64,000 nucleotides of DNA, from positions 14,008,281 to 14,072,280 of the forward strand of contig NC_088301.1 of the NCBI RefSeq assembly GCF_032854445.1, in the 5' to 3' direction. The position numbers and the translations under genes are program-made. This stretch comes from Liolophura sinensis (lineage: Eukaryota; Mollusca; Polyplacophora; Chitonida; Chitonidae). The notes beneath the pieces were generated by a model. It had not been told where the DNA came from. It was given only the letters and a program-made list of their open reading frames with translations, and did no database searches. Positions 1-14,300 of this stretch are shown one piece after another; position 1 is the stretch's first letter; every line of letters begins with the position of its first letter.

Positions 1-434
1 TATTTGTGTCAAACATTGTATGAATGCAGCAGTGCACTTATACTTAAGTCGATATATTTTATGACCTCGCAGTGGGTTTTTGAAAGTTTGGTTTACATTT
101 TAGATTCTATTTATAGGTAGGAAAGAACATTTTTTGGTCTGTTACTGACAACTTTCTTTGCATTAATGAATCAACTGTTTTGTGGTCATATTAAATTCTT
201 CTAGTTGACTCACCAGTGTACACCAAAAGTACAGGAGTGTGTCTTGTTCAGTATCCAAAATCTCCAGTGTTTTCACTAAAATCAGAGAACACTATCAAAA
301 TTGAAAAGTACATGACTAAATTGGAAGTAATTTTGGATTAAGTATGATTTTAGTTTTTATTTTTTTGTTTTTTTTGGAAAAACCGTGAAGCTTTATATAA
401 ATTCACGCCATGAACACAAGTGATTTTGTTGCAG

Positions 435-515
435 AACAACTGACGGCATTCCGACAGGAATTGAAGGAAGAGGAATCGCTAAGCCGGAAGATCAAACGTC
501 ATCCGAGACGAAACT
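435..515 (+). CDS. possible terminal coding exon of an unidentified upstream gene (partial)
   Basis: A splice-acceptor-like stretch ending in TTGTTGCAG at 434 is followed by a short open stretch. In the third frame it gives a highly charged tail, beginning QLTAFRQELKEEE and ending KIKRHPRRN, then TGA near 513-515. A second frame is also open for a similar length, so the frame is not certain. I do not recognise the protein. The basic, helix-prone C-terminus is compatible with a nuclear or cytoskeletal protein, but that is a guess. The upstream exons would lie left of the window. It could also be chance, because the stretch is short and the polypyrimidine tract is weak. Confidence 0.3.
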
Positions 516-912
516 GATCTTCTGTTGTGAAAAAAAAAAAAAAAGGAAGGAAAAGTAGAAATAACTATTTATTTTGCATTGATATGTGAGGCTGTGGCTA
601 AGTGCTAAACAGCCGTGGCTGTGTTCATGAGGTGATAAGTCATGGAAACTGACATCTGATATTAATATGTCTTGCCCACCAATTTTAAAAAAAAAACAAA
701 AAAAAAAAACACTCCAGTGTAAGACCTGATTTTTTCAGAAGGTAGCAGACTGATGTTCTGTTATTGTTTATATCTGTGTTGATTTCGTGCTAAACATTTT
801 GTGAAGGGCCCATACACAAGGGCACAGGGAATTGATTACTTACTGTGCTGGGTGTGACACCAGTATTATAAAGCAGGTGACTGGACAGTAGAGGTCATAT
901 CACAGTTAAGTG

Positions 913-1262
913 AGGGGGGAAGTCTCCACGGCTTGATATCTTTAGGGGGGAAGCGCACTATTGTGTGTTCTTATATGTGAAGGTAAATCCCAAAAGTTTG
1001 TTACCTCCTGGAGAATATGCACTATTGTGTGTGAAAGGGAATCTCCAAGGCTTGATATCTCTGTGGGGAAAGTACACTATTGTATGTGAAAGGGAATCCC
1101 CAAAGCCTGTTTTCTTCAGAAGAAATCCCAAAACTTGATATCTCTCGAGGAATTTGCATGATTGTGCATTAAGGGGAATCCCCAAGTCTTGATATCTCTG
1201 AGGGGAAAGTGCACTATTGTGTGTGAAGGGGAAATCCCCAAGCTTGATATCTCACTGAGAAG
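913..1262. repeat. degenerate minisatellite, about 54-60 bp unit
   Basis: About five to six diverged copies of a unit containing CTTGATATCTCTGAGGGGAA, GCACTATTGTGTGTGAA and GGGAATCCCCAAG. Copies differ by substitutions and small indels, so the array is old. The open frame on the - strand across it is a product of the repetition. Confidence 0.75.
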
Positions 1263-2973
1263 TGCCAACTGAAGCCGAGTTCCAGTCATCCTTTGTCTTG
1301 ATGAAAAATTGTACTATATTACAGTTACAGGTTGTCAGTGTCTTCAGACAATGGTTGTAGAGTAGACATATGGTTATGCTGGTAATTATTAGACCAAGCA
1401 CAAGATTTTCCTGAACGACTTAGCACATCGCTTTTCTGCAAACTTAATGTTTCCGATGGTAAAGTGCAAGCCTCACTTTTTATAGGGAACAAGAGACATG
1501 GCAGGCAGACCGACACGACTGTTTAGTATGTTATCTGTTGTGTTATTAAGCCTGATGTTGTTTCCTGAAACTGTTCGCAGAAGTACCAAACCATCGTACA
1601 ATTTTTTTTTTTTTTTGATTTTTTAATCAGGGCATGCTTTAATTTTTTTAATGCCCTCGAGATTTACTTACTTGCATCAGTGGTATCAAGTTTTATTACT
1701 TATCTTTTATTGCGTGACTTCCATCATAGAATTCTGAGGTTCATGATTTTCAAAACATAAATGTGAGGAGAGGAGGTTGCCAGTTTTATTGTTTGTTATT
1801 TCCGCATATGAAAGAATTCCAGCCCACATGTACAAGAATTGTCTTCTGAAAGTGCTGTAGATTTATTTTTGGGGGAGTGGGGGGGGATTATCGTCACATA
1901 AGTCTCAATGTTTTTGTTTTGTTTGTTGGTGGGCGTGGTGTTTGAAAGAGAGTGAGAGTAATATTTTTATCATGTACTGAAGCAATATTGACCACATATC
2001 TGTTATACAGGTGTGTGGAAAAGCTCTGGTCAATTAACAACAAGCCTGTGACAGGTATTTTGCCCATCATCTTCAAATCTGAGGGTTTGATTTCACACAT
2101 GTAGGTCTTTAGGTGAAACGTATGTAATAGTCTACAGGAAATAACCTGTGAATAGCAGAGCTTTGCTGGGAGATATGCTCTTGGCTGAACTATAATTCAG
2201 TAGCTAATTTAATCATTTTTCCTGTGCTTTGTATTTTTTCTTTTTATATTTTCCTTTCTTTTTATGCATTTGTGTGTTGTAAATTGTAAAACTCCTTTTT
2301 CGCTTTACATATTGTTAACTTGTTGTTCATTCACTCTCAGTATGTGTACTCATTCTTTGAGTTATTGTGTGTTTGACTGGAAAAGATTAACGTGTGTGGT
2401 TTGCAGTCTCTCTAGTGCCGAGAAGCTGTACATTTCTAGGTTTGCACACTCTAGGTTAGCAACTTCATTCACTTGAAGAATGAGTGTATGAACTTTTAAA
2501 TCTTTCCAGTTACAGGTACTTAAATCTACATGTTCTGTCTGTTCAGTGCTTCCCTGGTTTCCTAACAAAGTTCACGACCTTCACTCTGCTTGGCCATCTG
2601 GTGAAACAGCTGATAAATCCTGATACAGTGACATGCAGAGAATTAATTAACATAATCTGAGCTGTCCAATGAAAAGGAATGAAATCAGTTGTATCCAATC
2701 ATTGTGTTTGTAAAGCTACTGTGACAGTGACTGGTAGCAAAATGATTTCTCTTCTCCTGTCCTGGACATAAAAAAACATTTTTCTGTGAAGTAGTGTATA
2801 CTTTGATATTTTGAAAGTGACAAGATTTAATGTGAACATGCGATGGTATAGATGAACTTTGTTCAGCATTTCCTTCGCATTTTGAGCCTGAACAGCTGGT
2901 GTGATTTGCTTATGCTCTGTGATGTTCCAATGAAACTGCCTACACTGGCTGAAGTTGTATACAGTTAAACCTG

Positions 2974-3186
2974 CCTACTGTAATTTTTCAACCTTTTCAC
3001 ATCTTTGCAAGTTGTTTATTCAAGCATATTCTGATGGCATTTATTCAACATTAATGGATAAAATTACCCCTTTTGTGAAGCCCAGAAACCGGCCAGTTCA
3101 ACCAATGTAGTTTTGTCTCCAAATCAAGTGCACAAATTGCACTGAAAGTCGCTCTTTCATATGTGAAAAGGTTGAATAATTAGGGT
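2974..3186. mobile_element. MITE family D, copy 1
   Basis: About 210 bp with imperfect terminal inverted repeats. The left end reads TACTGTAATTTTTCAACCTT and the right end is close to its reverse complement (GTGAAAAGGTTGAATAATTA). The interior is shared with copies at 13866, 15071, 17920, 32832, 36481, 40477 and 44744. The TA at the outer edge fits a Tc1/mariner-type target site, an inference. Confidence 0.75.
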
Positions 3187-6100
3187 GTATATTTGATCCA
3201 GTTTTTGCTTACGGTAGCTAAACTTTGTGATAATTTCTGTCAACCGCTATGTATGTCCATGTAAATAGTTACCCTTGTAAATACGAATATAGATAGACAG
3301 ATAGTCTCACCCAGACAGAATGTTTTGCCTCAGTATTAGTCGTGATTAGGGCACAAAGGATGTGTACAGAGGGAACCTTGTGAAGGTGTTGGCATTTGTA
3401 GTCCTGTATAGGTAAATCACACCCAGAAATATCTTGAACTCACACCTGGAAATATTTAAAATTCACGCCAGGAATTTCTAATTTCTGCCCCCAAATAAGT
3501 CTTTATTATTGCCCAATTACTTTATGTCTATCTCTAGCTGTTGTGATTACCAAAGGCAAAATCTTACACAGTTTACAGAGAAGCTGAAATGGTTGACTGG
3601 TGCAACTTCCATGACAGTATATTATCACCATATTTAACATCTACTTCACGAGGCATTATGTTTACTTTCTGAAATAATTTTTCTTAAGGAGAGAGAGAGA
3701 GAGAGAACAAAAAAGACTTCTAAGTATCAACCAAAGCTTCAATTTTGCTGTCTGTGAACAGAGGTGTGCATGTAGGTTTTGAAAATGTTGTGTGCATATA
3801 CTTGCAAGGAAATGTCATTACTTGGTAGAATCATGGCATATGTGGAAAGACATAGTTGCTCATAAATGTGTTGTGGTTGAGTGATGCTTGCCCGCACAGG
3901 GACATTTCAGCTGCTGTGAGATGGGTGAAGAATTCAGGTAAATAACATGCCCAAAATCTTGGCCATTCACCCTGAATTGCTGTCACTTTTAAACTTAAAT
4001 AAATAGCATCAGAACCATATATAAAACATATTTATAATTTTCATGCATATTTATTTACATGAGAGTTCCACCAGGGCTTTAGAGTTACAAGTTCCGGTCT
4101 GTATTTTCTTTTTTTTCTTTGGCGATTGTGTTTGGCTTTCACTCTGGGTAAGTAACATTCCCCTTTTGACATTCCTTGGCATTTCGTAGGGGCTGTTTCT
4201 TACATGGAGGAACAGTATAAAATTGATGTTAATAGCACATTTTCACAAAACTTGTCAGCATATATCGTTTTGAGCTGGACCCAAAAAAGGTTATCTGGAA
4301 GGAGATAAATAGGTACAAAATTAATTTGACCGTGGCCTATGGAGACATGTGACTAACTTGTATCCATTTTCTCATGAATTGCTGATGCTGTTGCAGATAG
4401 CTGTATGTTAGTTTGCACGGTAATATTCATTATCATAATAGTGCTGTTTGTGTGCGTTTTGTGTGATGTTTGCTGGCCAATAGGCCATTTCTGTCCATAT
4501 GAAGCTGAACTACACAACACAAGAACCTGTGATATTAAGGATGCTTTTGTCTAAACTCGCTCATATCTTCGTAGCTCCCCCCCTCCCCCCCTAAAAAAAC
4601 AAAAAAAAAAATACAAAAAGAAATGATAATGATAATTAAAATGGAAATTTCAGAATGTAAATGGGAAGTTAACTTGTGTGTTCTGCTGAACATGTACTTA
4701 AAAATAGTTTGTTTATATTTTGAGAAATCCAGTTTGTGTGAGGTTTTTAGCTAGAGCATCTTTCAACTGCTGCTGTTATTTACTACTTGTGTTGTGACTT
4801 TTTTTAATCCTTGACAGCTTTCCTGATATGTGGTGCATATGAAAATCTCTATTCTTTGTTTTGTCAGTCTTGCAAGTTTTGTCCATTAATTATCGTCATC
4901 ATGTGGTAACTTGCCATCTCTTGTCCCTCGGGTTTAGAGTGTTGTAAAGATTCTGAGGCATGTTAAGCAGGGAAGTTTGGAGTTGGAACTCTTTTGTCAT
5001 CAAAGGTCAAAACAGCCCTCCTGTGTCGAGGGAATGGTGAAAAATGTTAGACAACCTTTGTTGACATTAATTTACTGATCACCTCTCTCTCCATTTTCCA
5101 GAGGCACAAATGACACCTCTTTGCTGTAGGAACTTCTCAAGTTCACAAACATTAATATTCTCAATCTTCTCTATCATTCCTCTACTCTAAATTGCTTTTT
5201 ATAACATTTTTTTCCTATGCCCATGTTATAGTGAATGGGATCAAAAATGATTGCCTAACATTTTTGACAGGTCACATGATACAGTTGGACTTTCCTGCTT
5301 TCAACAAGAAAAAAGTTCGAACTCAAAACTCCTATATTGTTCCTCATTCATTCACCAGTTTTATTTCTTTTGTGCACTCCATTAAGTTTTTAGCAGTCAT
5401 TGATGTAGTCGTTTTGTATTAACCACCATTTACTGTCAGTTTACTTACCTGTATCAGTGTCTGAAACGGAAAACTTTTTTTTTTTTTAGGCCAAATCCAA
5501 TATATGCACTCCCATAGTACGGTTTTATGTTTGTTTCAACTTGTCATAGTTTTTCCTGCATCTCAAACTTACATGAGTATACTTTGAAGATTTACACCTC
5601 TTAACCTTTCAAATCAGAAATAATATATGAATTTAGGAGTAAATACCAGGTTTTGATCTTCTTGACTTCAACTGTTTGAATCAGATGGCGAGTGAATCTA
5701 GGCTGCCATTTAAAGCACAAATCTTCAAGCTACCAGGTTTCTCATAACCCGTGTTAGAGTTTCTTTTCCTTCAAGCATATCTTCTTCAGTTTTTGTTAAT
5801 GAAAACCATTGAAGGATGTAAACATTTTCTAACTTGTTCTGGAAAATGTTGCTATTTATTAATGTAGACATGTTAACTTTTCTTTGCAATATTGTCTAAT
5901 GTACGGAAGTCCTAATAAAAGATATGTTGACCATTAATTATCAATCCAAGCTAACGTTCAGAAAGATTTTCACGCCTGCTTGCCATTTCATGTGAATATT
6001 TTGGCTCGCACTGTAAATAGTTACGGTGCATTAATTTAAATGTCTTGATCGTTCCATCAGTCTTAAGCTTTCTTACATTTTCTATTCAAATGTCTGTTGC

Positions 6101-6621
6101 TTTTGAAAAAATATACAAGTCTCAGAATTAATCACGTATGAAGTGGTGAAACAAATAAAACAAATCAGGAGGCTGATTGCCCTTGCCTCTGTTGTTATTC
6201 TGAGCAAACTAGTAATTAGTGTGTGCATTTTTTTTTGATATGCAACTTTACATGATGGGTTATTATTTGAAAGGGAGGAAATAAAAAATTTCTCATGAAA
6301 TTTGTATGACATCCACAGCACCACAGAAGACAGTATAAAGTTAACTCAATTCAATGTACAAAGCCTTTCCCTCGTTCGTCTCCTAAAACTTTCTTTCCAC
6401 ACTTGTAAATATTTTTAGTGTACATGTACTAGATTTTGTTAATGCACCATTTCCTGGATTGATGGAAATGTTATGATACAATGTGATATCGTAACTTTCT
6501 GCAATTGCCTGATTGTACCTGATGCTCATTTACTTTGAAAACATGAAAAATGAATAAACTTTTGAAAGTTATCTTTCAAAAATTGTGCAATTCTGTGTTA
6601 AATGGTATTACTTGGTAGTTT

Positions 6622-6855
6622 GTTTATTTATTTTGATCGGAGTTTCACGACATAGTCAAGAATTTCACACCTATTAGACGGTGGCCAGCATTATGGTGGG
6701 TGGAAACAGAGTAGAGCCTGGGGGGAAACCCATTACCATCCACAGATTGATGACCTCATGTACGTCCGGAGAGGAAGCCAGCATGGGGTGGACTTGTACT
6801 CACAGCGAACGCATTGGTGAGAGGCTCCAGGGTCATTGCGCCATGCTGGACTATG
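6622..6855 (-). mobile_element. SINE family A copy (tRNA-headed)
   Basis: Shows, on the + strand, the reversed tail (TTTATTTATTTTGATCGGAG) followed by the body GTGGCCAGCATTATGGTGGG and the reversed head with GTGAGAGGCTCC. Read on the - strand the head carries Pol III A- and B-box-like motifs. Diverged copy. Confidence 0.85.
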
Positions 6856-7974
6856 TAGTTAATGTTGTAGGCCTTGTTATCAACTGTTTTTTGTGGGAAT
6901 ATCCCACACACTGTATATATGGCCATCGTTAAAAATGTGTCTGTTGAGTATAACTGGACTGACCCTTCAAAAAAGACTTTACTCCAAGGTTTTCTTGGGA
7001 TTGTATTTATGAATTCCTTCTCTCTGTGCTAATTTTTTTTAAAATCCCTTCTCCAGGGACCAAAACAAGCAAAAAAAAAAAAACCCTTCCTACCAAACGT
7101 CCAGTTTTTTCTATGTTGGGTTACGTCCATTATAGAATTTTTAAGAATGACCTATATAATCCTACAAACATCATACGAGCAGGTGTGGCTGGGTGGAAAG
7201 ATGTGCGATTCTCAATGTGATACCCCCAGAAGTCTGAAGTGGGACGTATTACGTCATTTCAGTGATGCTGGACATTAACAATGCGACATCACAGTGGGTA
7301 GACCAAATATGTCACATGATGAAACCGCAGCACACAACATGTTTCACTTTGCGCAACAAAAGACCTGCGACGTGCAAGTCCTATGTCACACTCACGCCAC
7401 CTTTTGTGAGGAGAAAAATCTGCCAGTACCAAACTGCTGATACACAAGGTTTGAGTTCCTTCCAGGCCTTGGACAGATTTCCCACTATCATTTTGATTGT
7501 TTGTAAGACCGTGGTGACAATCAGTGATTGGCAAGGCTTACGGAGCTTTTTCTTGAACCGTACTGTCAGTGAAGTAACTTTTCTTTGTGACATTGAAGTC
7601 AGTATGTCACATGTGGAGAAAATTTGTCAAAGATTGATGACTTCCTGAGAACTTTGCTTTCCTCCTTACATAAATCTCTGTTTTTATAAGTGAAAATATG
7701 TACATTAAACCAGCTAGGATCATATGAATATTTCAGTTTTAATGAAGACAGCTCTGCATTGATTTGTGTTGAGCTTTAACCCATATATTGTAGGATGTGG
7801 ACAGGTATGAGCGATGCCAAATTGAAATTTAATCATACATGTAGATGATGTGGCTTAATTTTATACCAGACTATAAACCGAAAACTTGGTGCCCAAATAA
7901 TGAGTCAACAAGAGATTCAACATTATTGAGTTACACTGCTTGTGTACTATGAAATGGCTAGTATAGTACAAATT

Positions 7975-7996
7975 GTTAGAGAATTTTTTCTCTAAC
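7975..7996. repeat. short perfect inverted repeat
   Basis: GTTAGAGAA and TTCTCTAAC separated by four T. It can form a 9-bp stem. No function is evident. Confidence 0.5.
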
Positions 7997-8219
7997 TTGG
8001 GATTAAGATAGATGATTAAGATAATCCCAGCACAAACTAATCAATCGGTGTGAACAGACTCTGAAAAAATTCAGTAGTATTTTTGAAACCAGTAGGCCTA
8101 CATATGCTGATTGAAAGTGGCATCTTCACAACTGAAACATAAATTTGGTCAGTCTCAGTAAAGGATTTTTGTTTGGAACTAAATTTTAACTTCATGTGAA
8201 AATACAGTAGGTCCACCAT

Positions 8220-8374
8220 CTTATGACCGCTGACACTTTTTATCTCCCCTCGAAGAAGTCTTTAGATAAAGGAGGTGAGTTCTCAGGGCGGCTATCTGTA
8301 AACAATCTTTTTCTTTTTTCTGTATGATTTATTTGATTCCTTAAACCAGTATATCGGCTGTGACACATACTTCT
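8220..8374 (+). promoter_or_regulatory. immediate 5' flank / 5' UTR of LIG4
   Basis: Sequence just upstream of the LIG4 start codon. A TAA in frame at 8342 and no intervening ATG make the ATG at 8375 the first usable start. GTG at 8360 is in frame but is not a likely eukaryotic start. No TATA box is obvious. The transcription start cannot be placed from sequence alone. Confidence 0.35.
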
Positions 8375-11300
8375 ATGGCAACGAACGATGTACAAAATGA
8401 TGGGGCAGACGAACCCAACAAGCTTTTCCAAACAGTGGCCTCAAAAGTTGCTTTTGCCGAAATTTGTGGACTGTTGGAACTGATCACAAGAACTCAAGGA
8501 AATGACAAAAAGAAACGCATTCTGAAGGACTTTGTGGACAAGTGGCGAGAATTCCACAAGACTCTTCACAAAAACAACACAGACGTGGTTTGTACCTCAT
8601 GTCAAATGCTTGAGAAAATGAATGAACACTGATCAAAGATTACGATATTTTGTGACGAAAACTGGACCCATAATAGTCACCTGTGATTTTCCGATTCCTG
8701 AGGCGTGAGCTATGAAGCAGTCGCAAGCTGCGCCTGGTGCGATTTCCATGACAACGTACAGTGAAGATACTTCACCATTGTAAATGCGCTTGAGGCATCG
8801 TTGCGACAGCTTTGTAGAACGGGCCCAGAAAACTGATCTCATTGTATCACCCTTTACAAGCCATTCAGACAGTAGGAAGTCACAGAAAGGCAGTAGATAA
8901 CCTTTGTTTCTCGATCATTATCACAGCAGCTCTAGCCTAAACAACCGAGCCGTCCATGAATTGCTGTTTGTTTACTGACAATGCTAGTGCATCTGGACAG
9001 TCCATAGGCTGATTCACTTCTCAGTTGAAAAGTCACTGCACTCTGTCACTGTCATATTTGAGACCATGAACATTCAGGCATTTACAGTTTTACTTGCACC
9101 AACACCCGTACTCACTTATGCACGGCGAGAAAAATATTTTCAAAATAACATAGGTAATATAGTTAATGTAAAACCCTGTTTCAAGGCCAAGTCCAACACC
9201 AGGTTGTGTTGATGTTAACAATTTATATACGCTGTCACATTGTTCTATTGTCTTACATATTATATTTTCTGGTTATTATCAGCCGTACTTCTCTGAATAT
9301 TGTCCACTGTTGTTCATTTCCCTACAACCTCCCATGTTATCTTTCACCCCATCATTTGCCTCGTACCAGTAAAGTGCCTGGATATCCATGGTCTCATATT
9401 GTTCTGTCTGTATTGGTTGCTTCACAATGATCATGAAATAAAGGTTCTTTATTCCAGTTCTTGATTTCTTTTCAACAATTGTTTGAACAGCTTGTAAAGT
9501 GAGATAATTTGGAGTGCCTATGGTTTTAGACACAGTAGGTTGAGAAATATTTGTATACGCCATGATTTTTGTATAAAATCATGGCTGTTCAACCTCCAGT
9601 CAGAGATCCCATACTTTGAGGAAGTGTTGGTTAAGAGATTAAAGTGAGAATATTCAATTTACATAGTCTACATTCTCCTGAGAAATCATACATGATTTGG
9701 GACGTGACCAGCTTGTGGGATGTTAATTGTTTATTTGCTCTGCAGTCTGTTCAACAACACTTAAGAGAATGGCATGGTCTCTGACAAGAGGTTGAACCTT
9801 GTCTTTTAATGATTCATTACAAGCCTTGGACAGGAAGTTGTCAAGATTTCCCTGCCTCCTTCGACTGGTAGCTTTAGTTCAATTAAATTAAATGCTAATT
9901 AAATTAAAGTATACTGCTATTCGACAAACTGATATTTCACTGCTACATCAAAATCATTGATCTCCAGCCACCTAGTATCTCAGAGCTTCCGGGGGCCTTG
10001 GCAGCCCCAATATCTTCGTTCCTTGTAATGGGATAGTCGACCCCCTGTTAACAATTTCTGGGGATGCGTATGTGTCATTGGCTTTTATGACAGATTGGCC
10101 TACATGGCAGGTTAACCTATGTTACAGGTTAGTCATATATGTGGCGACTTGTTAATCTTTGTGGTAAACTGCCTCAAGTTTTGTCCATTACTCCTTTGTT
10201 CTTATTTGCAGGAGGACTCTTTTTACCCAGCAATGAGACTGCTACTTCCACATTTGGAGAAGGAACGAGTTGCATATGGAATAAAGGAGGTATGGCAAAA
10301 TGACTGGTGATCAAAATCTAAACACCCTGGAATCGACACCTTTCCATGGTGTACATAGTTTTCTGTATTTTTTCATCTTTTTTTGACGTGCTTGGTATCT
10401 CAATAAATCAATTATTAATGTGGAATTAATGTAGCTTAATGGAACTTACGTAGCCATTAAAGGTGCCATGTTAACCGGAAACAGGATGTTGTGTGATTCA
10501 TACTACAAGCGCATGTAGTTAAAAGGTAAATCAGGGTTTGGGTGACATTACAGCTGTCAGCTGCATTCTCAGGTTATAGAGAGACACTTGTAACCCAAAC
10601 CTGATTGATAAAAATTGATAATATAGCGACACTTTAGATTTTTTCACTGTGTCCAGTTTTGTTTATTTTGAAACTGTGATATCTCACTTATGCATCATCA
10701 CAAAGACAAAGAGTTATGTTTTCTAAAATACAAGAAAATAGGAGACATATTTTCTAATCTTTGTTCTGTATATGTTATAGAACATGCTGGCCAAACTGCT
10801 GATTGAGGTGTTGTGCTTGGGGAAGGATAGCCCAGATGCGCAGAAACTTCTCCACTATAAAGCGCCCAAAAATGCTAAAGGGGTGAGTACAGGGAGCAAA
10901 GTGAATTGCCTTTCTTTAAGATCTGGCCAGATTGTGGTTCAGAATCAAAGGATATTCTTTTAGTTTGGATGGATCGCTTTCACAGCTTGAGGATCCATGG
11001 TGACAATAACTGGTGGACTTTTGCGCTGTCTAAAGCATTTGTTGAAGACCATGAGGCTGTACATATCTGTATGTCACATGTGGGAAAGGTCATCTGTAAT
11101 ATAATTTCCAAAGGGCATTTCCTCGGGAATTCCAGTTTCCTCAGTATATGAGGGAAAAATTTGTGAGCATGGTATTAAGCAACAGTGCAATAAATTAGTA
11201 AAAATACTTTGGTTTATCAGGAGAACATCAATAATTTGGCTGAATTGTTCTCCTAGCCTTTCAGCAGCCATTCATGTAGATACAAAGTTCATCATGTATA

Positions 11301-14300
11301 AGATTCTTTATAAGATTCTTTCTGGCAAGTTTCACTTCATACAGGTGACGAATATTCCGTTCTAATCTTATCACAGCAGAAGGTGTCCATTGGCTTGCTG
11401 TACTTTAAACCTTTTGATACTGCATTGCAGCTGTTGATAAATATACCAGAAGTCACCAGGGCCTGCTTGTACAAAGGCTTCCTAATGCTAAAAGCAGGTA
11501 ATTACCATGGTAACCAACAATGTAGGCATTACATTGCCATGGCCGTTACAGTCTTGTAATGTTAAGTGGGCTTCTTACATTAGAACCCAGATTGCCTGCA
11601 GCATATCAATTAATGAGGGAAAGTCTGTGACTTTAATTTCGATAGTTTGGAGATTTTGCCGAATAGATATTACCATTGATATTTCGTTTTTAAACCAGGA
11701 TGCTGGAGATTTTGCCAGCGTGGCTTATTTTGTGCTTAAAAATCGCTGTCCAGAGAAAGGTAGCTTGACGATTCAAGAGGTGAATGAATGCCTGGATGGT
11801 ATAGCCAGGAACAATGCAGCCAAGAACAAGGAAATGGTGCGGAAAAACATCCTCCATCTTCTCAAGAATCTGTCGGCTGTCGAGCAGAAATGGTTGATCC
11901 GTATGATTGTGAAAGAGATGAAGATTGGCTTGAGCCAGGCGTCCGTGTTATCTGTCTACCATCCGGATGCAGAGGATTTCTACAATGTCAACAACAACAT
12001 GGAGAAGGTAAAACATCTGCACTTTTTAAATTAAGGTAGTAAAGGTAATATAGGTTTTCTCTTTCTTTGCTTGCTTGGACATGCATTTAGTTTTGAGTAT
12101 AAATTGTTTTGGAGTGTTGTATTTCACCTAAAGTTTAGCATTTTTCAAAGTGCATATTTTGCTTGATTCTGATCGATTTACCCACCTCATATGGCACTTA
12201 AAAAAGTTGGGGGAAATTTGATACGTATATGTTATCTTACACAGGTGTGTCGTTTGCTACGAGATCTGAAGACCCGTGTTCACGAGATAGGTGTCACAGT
12301 TTTCTCCCCTTTCTCGCCCATGTTAGGAGAACGGGGCGCACCTGACAAGGTAGGGCAGCTTTGATAACAGATAATATACAGTCCTACTCCTTAACCCTAT
12401 ACCCCACCCATATCTGTCACCCCCACCCCTCACACACAGCCATAAAAAAAAAGAAAAATATTTTCTTGAAACAGGGCTTTGTAGGAATTTTTCCTTCCAA
12501 ATTCAGTTTTCACACCAGGCTTATTTATCTGTCTAGATTCCCTTCTCAAAGCCTGTGCACAGGTAGTTCTTATTCTTTTATATTGCAGTCATCCCGTATT
12601 CAAGGGCAAATCTGTTCACACATTAGGATAGATATGAAGATCTCCCCACCTGAAGATTTCTGATTTGTTTGTCTTTTACCTGTGATACTTTTTCTGTATG
12701 GTTCCTAGAACAGCAGAGATATTCAGGTATATGCAAGCCATGCACTGTACACAAAGTCTGATATGTTTATTTTTACTGTAAACGTTTTTCAACCTCTAAG
12801 GCACTTTTTTCTAAATTCAGTGAAATTTGTGCTTACAATTATTATTAAAATGATACTAAAATATTTCTTTTGTGTCACTAATAATGCAAGTTCCGTGAAA
12901 GTGTGCAAATGATTTCTTTACAAGCAACAGCTCTCTAAGAATGTTTGAAAATATTAGTTCAGAGGTGGTTGAAGAGGCTGACGAATTAGCATTATTATTA
13001 TTAGTATTCCCCATTTCCTCAACCTTTTCAGTTATGAAAGGGCAACTTTCAATGTCATATATTCACCTTTTTAAGTTGATTTTGTAGACAAGACTGCCTT
13101 GGTTGGGTGTATTTGTCAGGTTGAGAAGCTGATGGAAGGAAAACCCTATTTCATCGAGACCAAGTATGACGGTGAGAGAATGTTATTACATAAGGACGAA
13201 GGAGAATACAAGTATTTCTCAAGAAGGTCAGTTTTTATTTGCTGGAACTTTACGAAAATAATCATTTCTGAGCTGAGATATGGGTAGTAAAATTTATATT
13301 TCAAAGACATCAATCCTCTGTATGTGTTTGTGAATTATAGAAGCTTGTTCAGAAATGTAGCAGTAAACATTGTATGTTTTCTGACGTACTATTACCATGC
13401 TCAGCTCAAAAACGAAAACAATTTCTCTAGTTTGATGTCATGGTTTTTTACAAATGTACTAAACTTTTTATGAACTTATAGTTAAATTTAATTTGGGTGA
13501 AGAGGAATTGTGATGATTATGTGCACAATATTATAAATGTTTTTTTTTCTTGAATGTGACAATGAAATAAATAAGTAAATAAATAAATGAAGAAATCAAT
13601 AAATATGATTGTCTTTTTACAGTGGTAATGATTACACCAGTGTCTTTGGTAGCAATTCATTTGATGGAACTTTCACACCATATATTGTGAACTGCTTCAA
13701 GCCAGAAGTGAAAACTTGCATACTTGATGGGGAGATGTTGGGGTATGACGCCGCAACTAAAACATTTGGTGCGTACACTGCCTTCTTCATGTGATAAAAG
13801 CGTGTACTGAACACTCTTGTTGTTTTGTGATTTTAACATGGACATCACTTGCATGTGTTTTTAGTTACCGTAATTCTTCAATCTGTTTGCATATTTGCAA
13901 GGTGTTTATTTACGTATATTCGGAAGGCATTTTTCTGTGCTAACTGATAAAATTATACTTTTTGTGAAGCCTTAAAACTGGCCAATCTGGCCAATGTAGT
14001 TTTGTCTCTAAAATGAAATCAAAAATGTGCATAAATTTCACTGAAAGTTGCTCTTTCATATGCAAAAACGGTGAAGAATTATTGTAGTGATAAATGTGAA
14101 AAGACATAACCTCATTATCAAATGAAACTTAATAGTCAACAAGACAAGACAGTAGCATTAAGCCTCTTTGGATCATGTATGCAGCATAAAAGTGGCTTAT
14201 GCCGTGTAAAGAATATGTGATGAACAAACAGCTTTTTATGTTATACTACAAACTTTAGAATCTCACAAAGTGATGATAGAGGGCCTGCATGGCTTATTTA

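Larger units (their letters stand above)
516..8219. other. long noncoding stretch between the possible first gene and LIG4
   Basis: No coding exon is recognisable on either strand. The sequence is T-rich on the + strand, which would fit a long 3' UTR of the upstream gene followed by intergenic DNA. An AATAAA hexamer occurs near 6551-6556 (TGAATAAACTTTTG context). Within it lie a degenerate tandem repeat (about 913-1262), a MITE (about 2974-3186), a SINE (about 6622-6855) and a short (GA)n tract near 3690. The open frame at 7262-7645 matches nothing I know and looks like chance. Confidence 0.5.

Noticed and set aside
7262-7645. 127-codon open frame upstream of LIG4
   Set aside because: No recognisable domain, a GTG-then-ATG start without support, overlapping open frames on the other strand, and no splice context.
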